From the NCBI GenBank assembly GCA_934047225.1, contig OW203987.1, forward strand, positions 2,445,501-2,509,500: a DNA stretch of 64,000 nt. Direction: 5' to 3'. Made by a program: the position numbers and the translations under genes. Under the pieces are notes generated by a model, which saw only the letters and a program-made list of their open reading frames with translations, was not told the origin of the DNA and did no database searches. The stretch is from Ypsolopha sequella. Its lineage: Eukaryota > Arthropoda > Insecta > Lepidoptera > Ypsolophidae. Shown piece by piece: positions 63,675 through 64,000 of this stretch. Position 1 is the first letter of the stretch, and the number at the start of each line of letters is the position of its first letter.

Positions 63675-64000
63675 AAGGATGGATATGGGTCGGTATTCAG
63701 AAAAGGAAGATGGATTAGCTTTCTTAGGTAACGGAGTCACTTGAGCGTATTTCCATAAAGTTGGAAAAGAACTCATTGATATAGAGCTATTTAGGATGAA
63801 AGTGATAACAGGTAAGAGGATTTCTAGGATAGGAATTATCATTTTACGGCTTATACATTCACTACCAACTGCATTAGACGTAATAGAGGTGATGTGTTTC
63901 CTAACATCACAATCGGTGAGTTGGCTAAAGACAAACGGAGAGTAGTTGGGTGCTGGAATTGAAGAAAGATAACTTAGCGTATTTGTTTTCGTAGCACTGT
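63675..64000 (-). pseudogene. LINE reverse transcriptase, 5' part (runs off the window)
   Basis: The minus-strand frame reads FSQLTDCDVRKHITSITSNA, ILEILLPVITFILNSSISMS, and PLPKKANPSSFSEYRPISIL up to the LTR junction. The fingers motif YRPIS then continues in register at 62586 once one copy of the 4-bp duplication is discounted. No stop is seen here. Confidence 0.8.

Larger units (their letters stand above)
60915..64000 (-). mobile_element. LINE (Jockey/CR1-group) interrupted by a solo LTR, continuing beyond the window
   Basis: On the minus strand the element runs from beyond 64000 to a 3' end at 60915 (AATAAAGCTG then TATTGTATTGTA). It is inserted in an older RNase H LINE. Its RT gene is cut by the solo Gypsy LTR at 62587-63670. 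The RT at 26575-27960 belongs to the same family. Confidence 0.85.

Overview
The window is eukaryotic and almost certainly from a moth or butterfly (Lepidoptera). It is AT-rich, has spliced genes with GT-AG introns, and carries interspersed repeats that I associate with lepidopteran genomes: the 'GGGTTCCGTA ... CGGAACCC' repeat, the 'TAGCTTCTGCCCGCGG' repeat and the 'GTGCCCAGCAGTGGGA' LINE tail. I could not identify one ordinary host gene. The 64 kb is a stack of nested transposable elements and one endogenous viral sequence, as expected of heterochromatin; a W chromosome is a possibility.

Layout. 1-5.3 kb: two broken hAT transposase copies and a LINE ORF1 scrap. 5.3-15.5 kb: a complete, young Gypsy LTR retrotransposon on the minus strand (TSD TTAT, LTRs about 0.3% different, gag, an A-AAA-AAC -1 frameshift site, protease, then RT/RNase H/integrase behind an in-frame TAA). 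A younger LINE sits inside its 3' LTR. 16.2-17.8 kb: a lepidopteran repeat split by a LINE 3' end and duplicated on both sides of it. 18.4-29.3 kb: scraps of several DNA transposons (unknown families, a Tnp2-like transposase, a CXC-type protein, Harbinger), Gypsy gag and integrase scraps and a LINE RT. 29.4-32.4 kb: an internally deleted BEL/Pao element with near-identical LTRs (TSD CAAGG), inserted in a Copia remnant (32.4-33.5 kb). 35.5-35.9 kb: a diverged 41-bp tandem array. 38.2-42.7 kb: a near-complete Tc1/mariner-like element with 36-bp TIRs, TA duplication, a two-intron transposase and DD82E spacing. 43-47.5 kb: further transposase relics.

47.6-50.1 kb: the outstanding item. It is an almost full-length copy of an orthomyxovirus-like polymerase basic 1 (PB1, RdRp) gene, with four in-frame stops and three frameshifts. 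A 30-bp direct repeat flanks it and an A-rich tract lies at its 3' side, so it looks like a viral mRNA reverse-transcribed and inserted by a LINE.

50.9-64 kb: another relic of the transposase family seen at 45 kb, a hAT relic, an RTE-like LINE, an intact LINE ORF1 without ORF2, a zinc-finger ORF, an RNase-H LINE tail, and a LINE RT gene cut by a solo LTR of the same Gypsy family, with a clean 4-bp duplication.

The elements do not form a pathway. They record a succession of insertions: old hAT, Copia and Harbinger debris, then the viral insertion and LINEs, then Gypsy and BEL, and last the LINE inside the Gypsy LTR.
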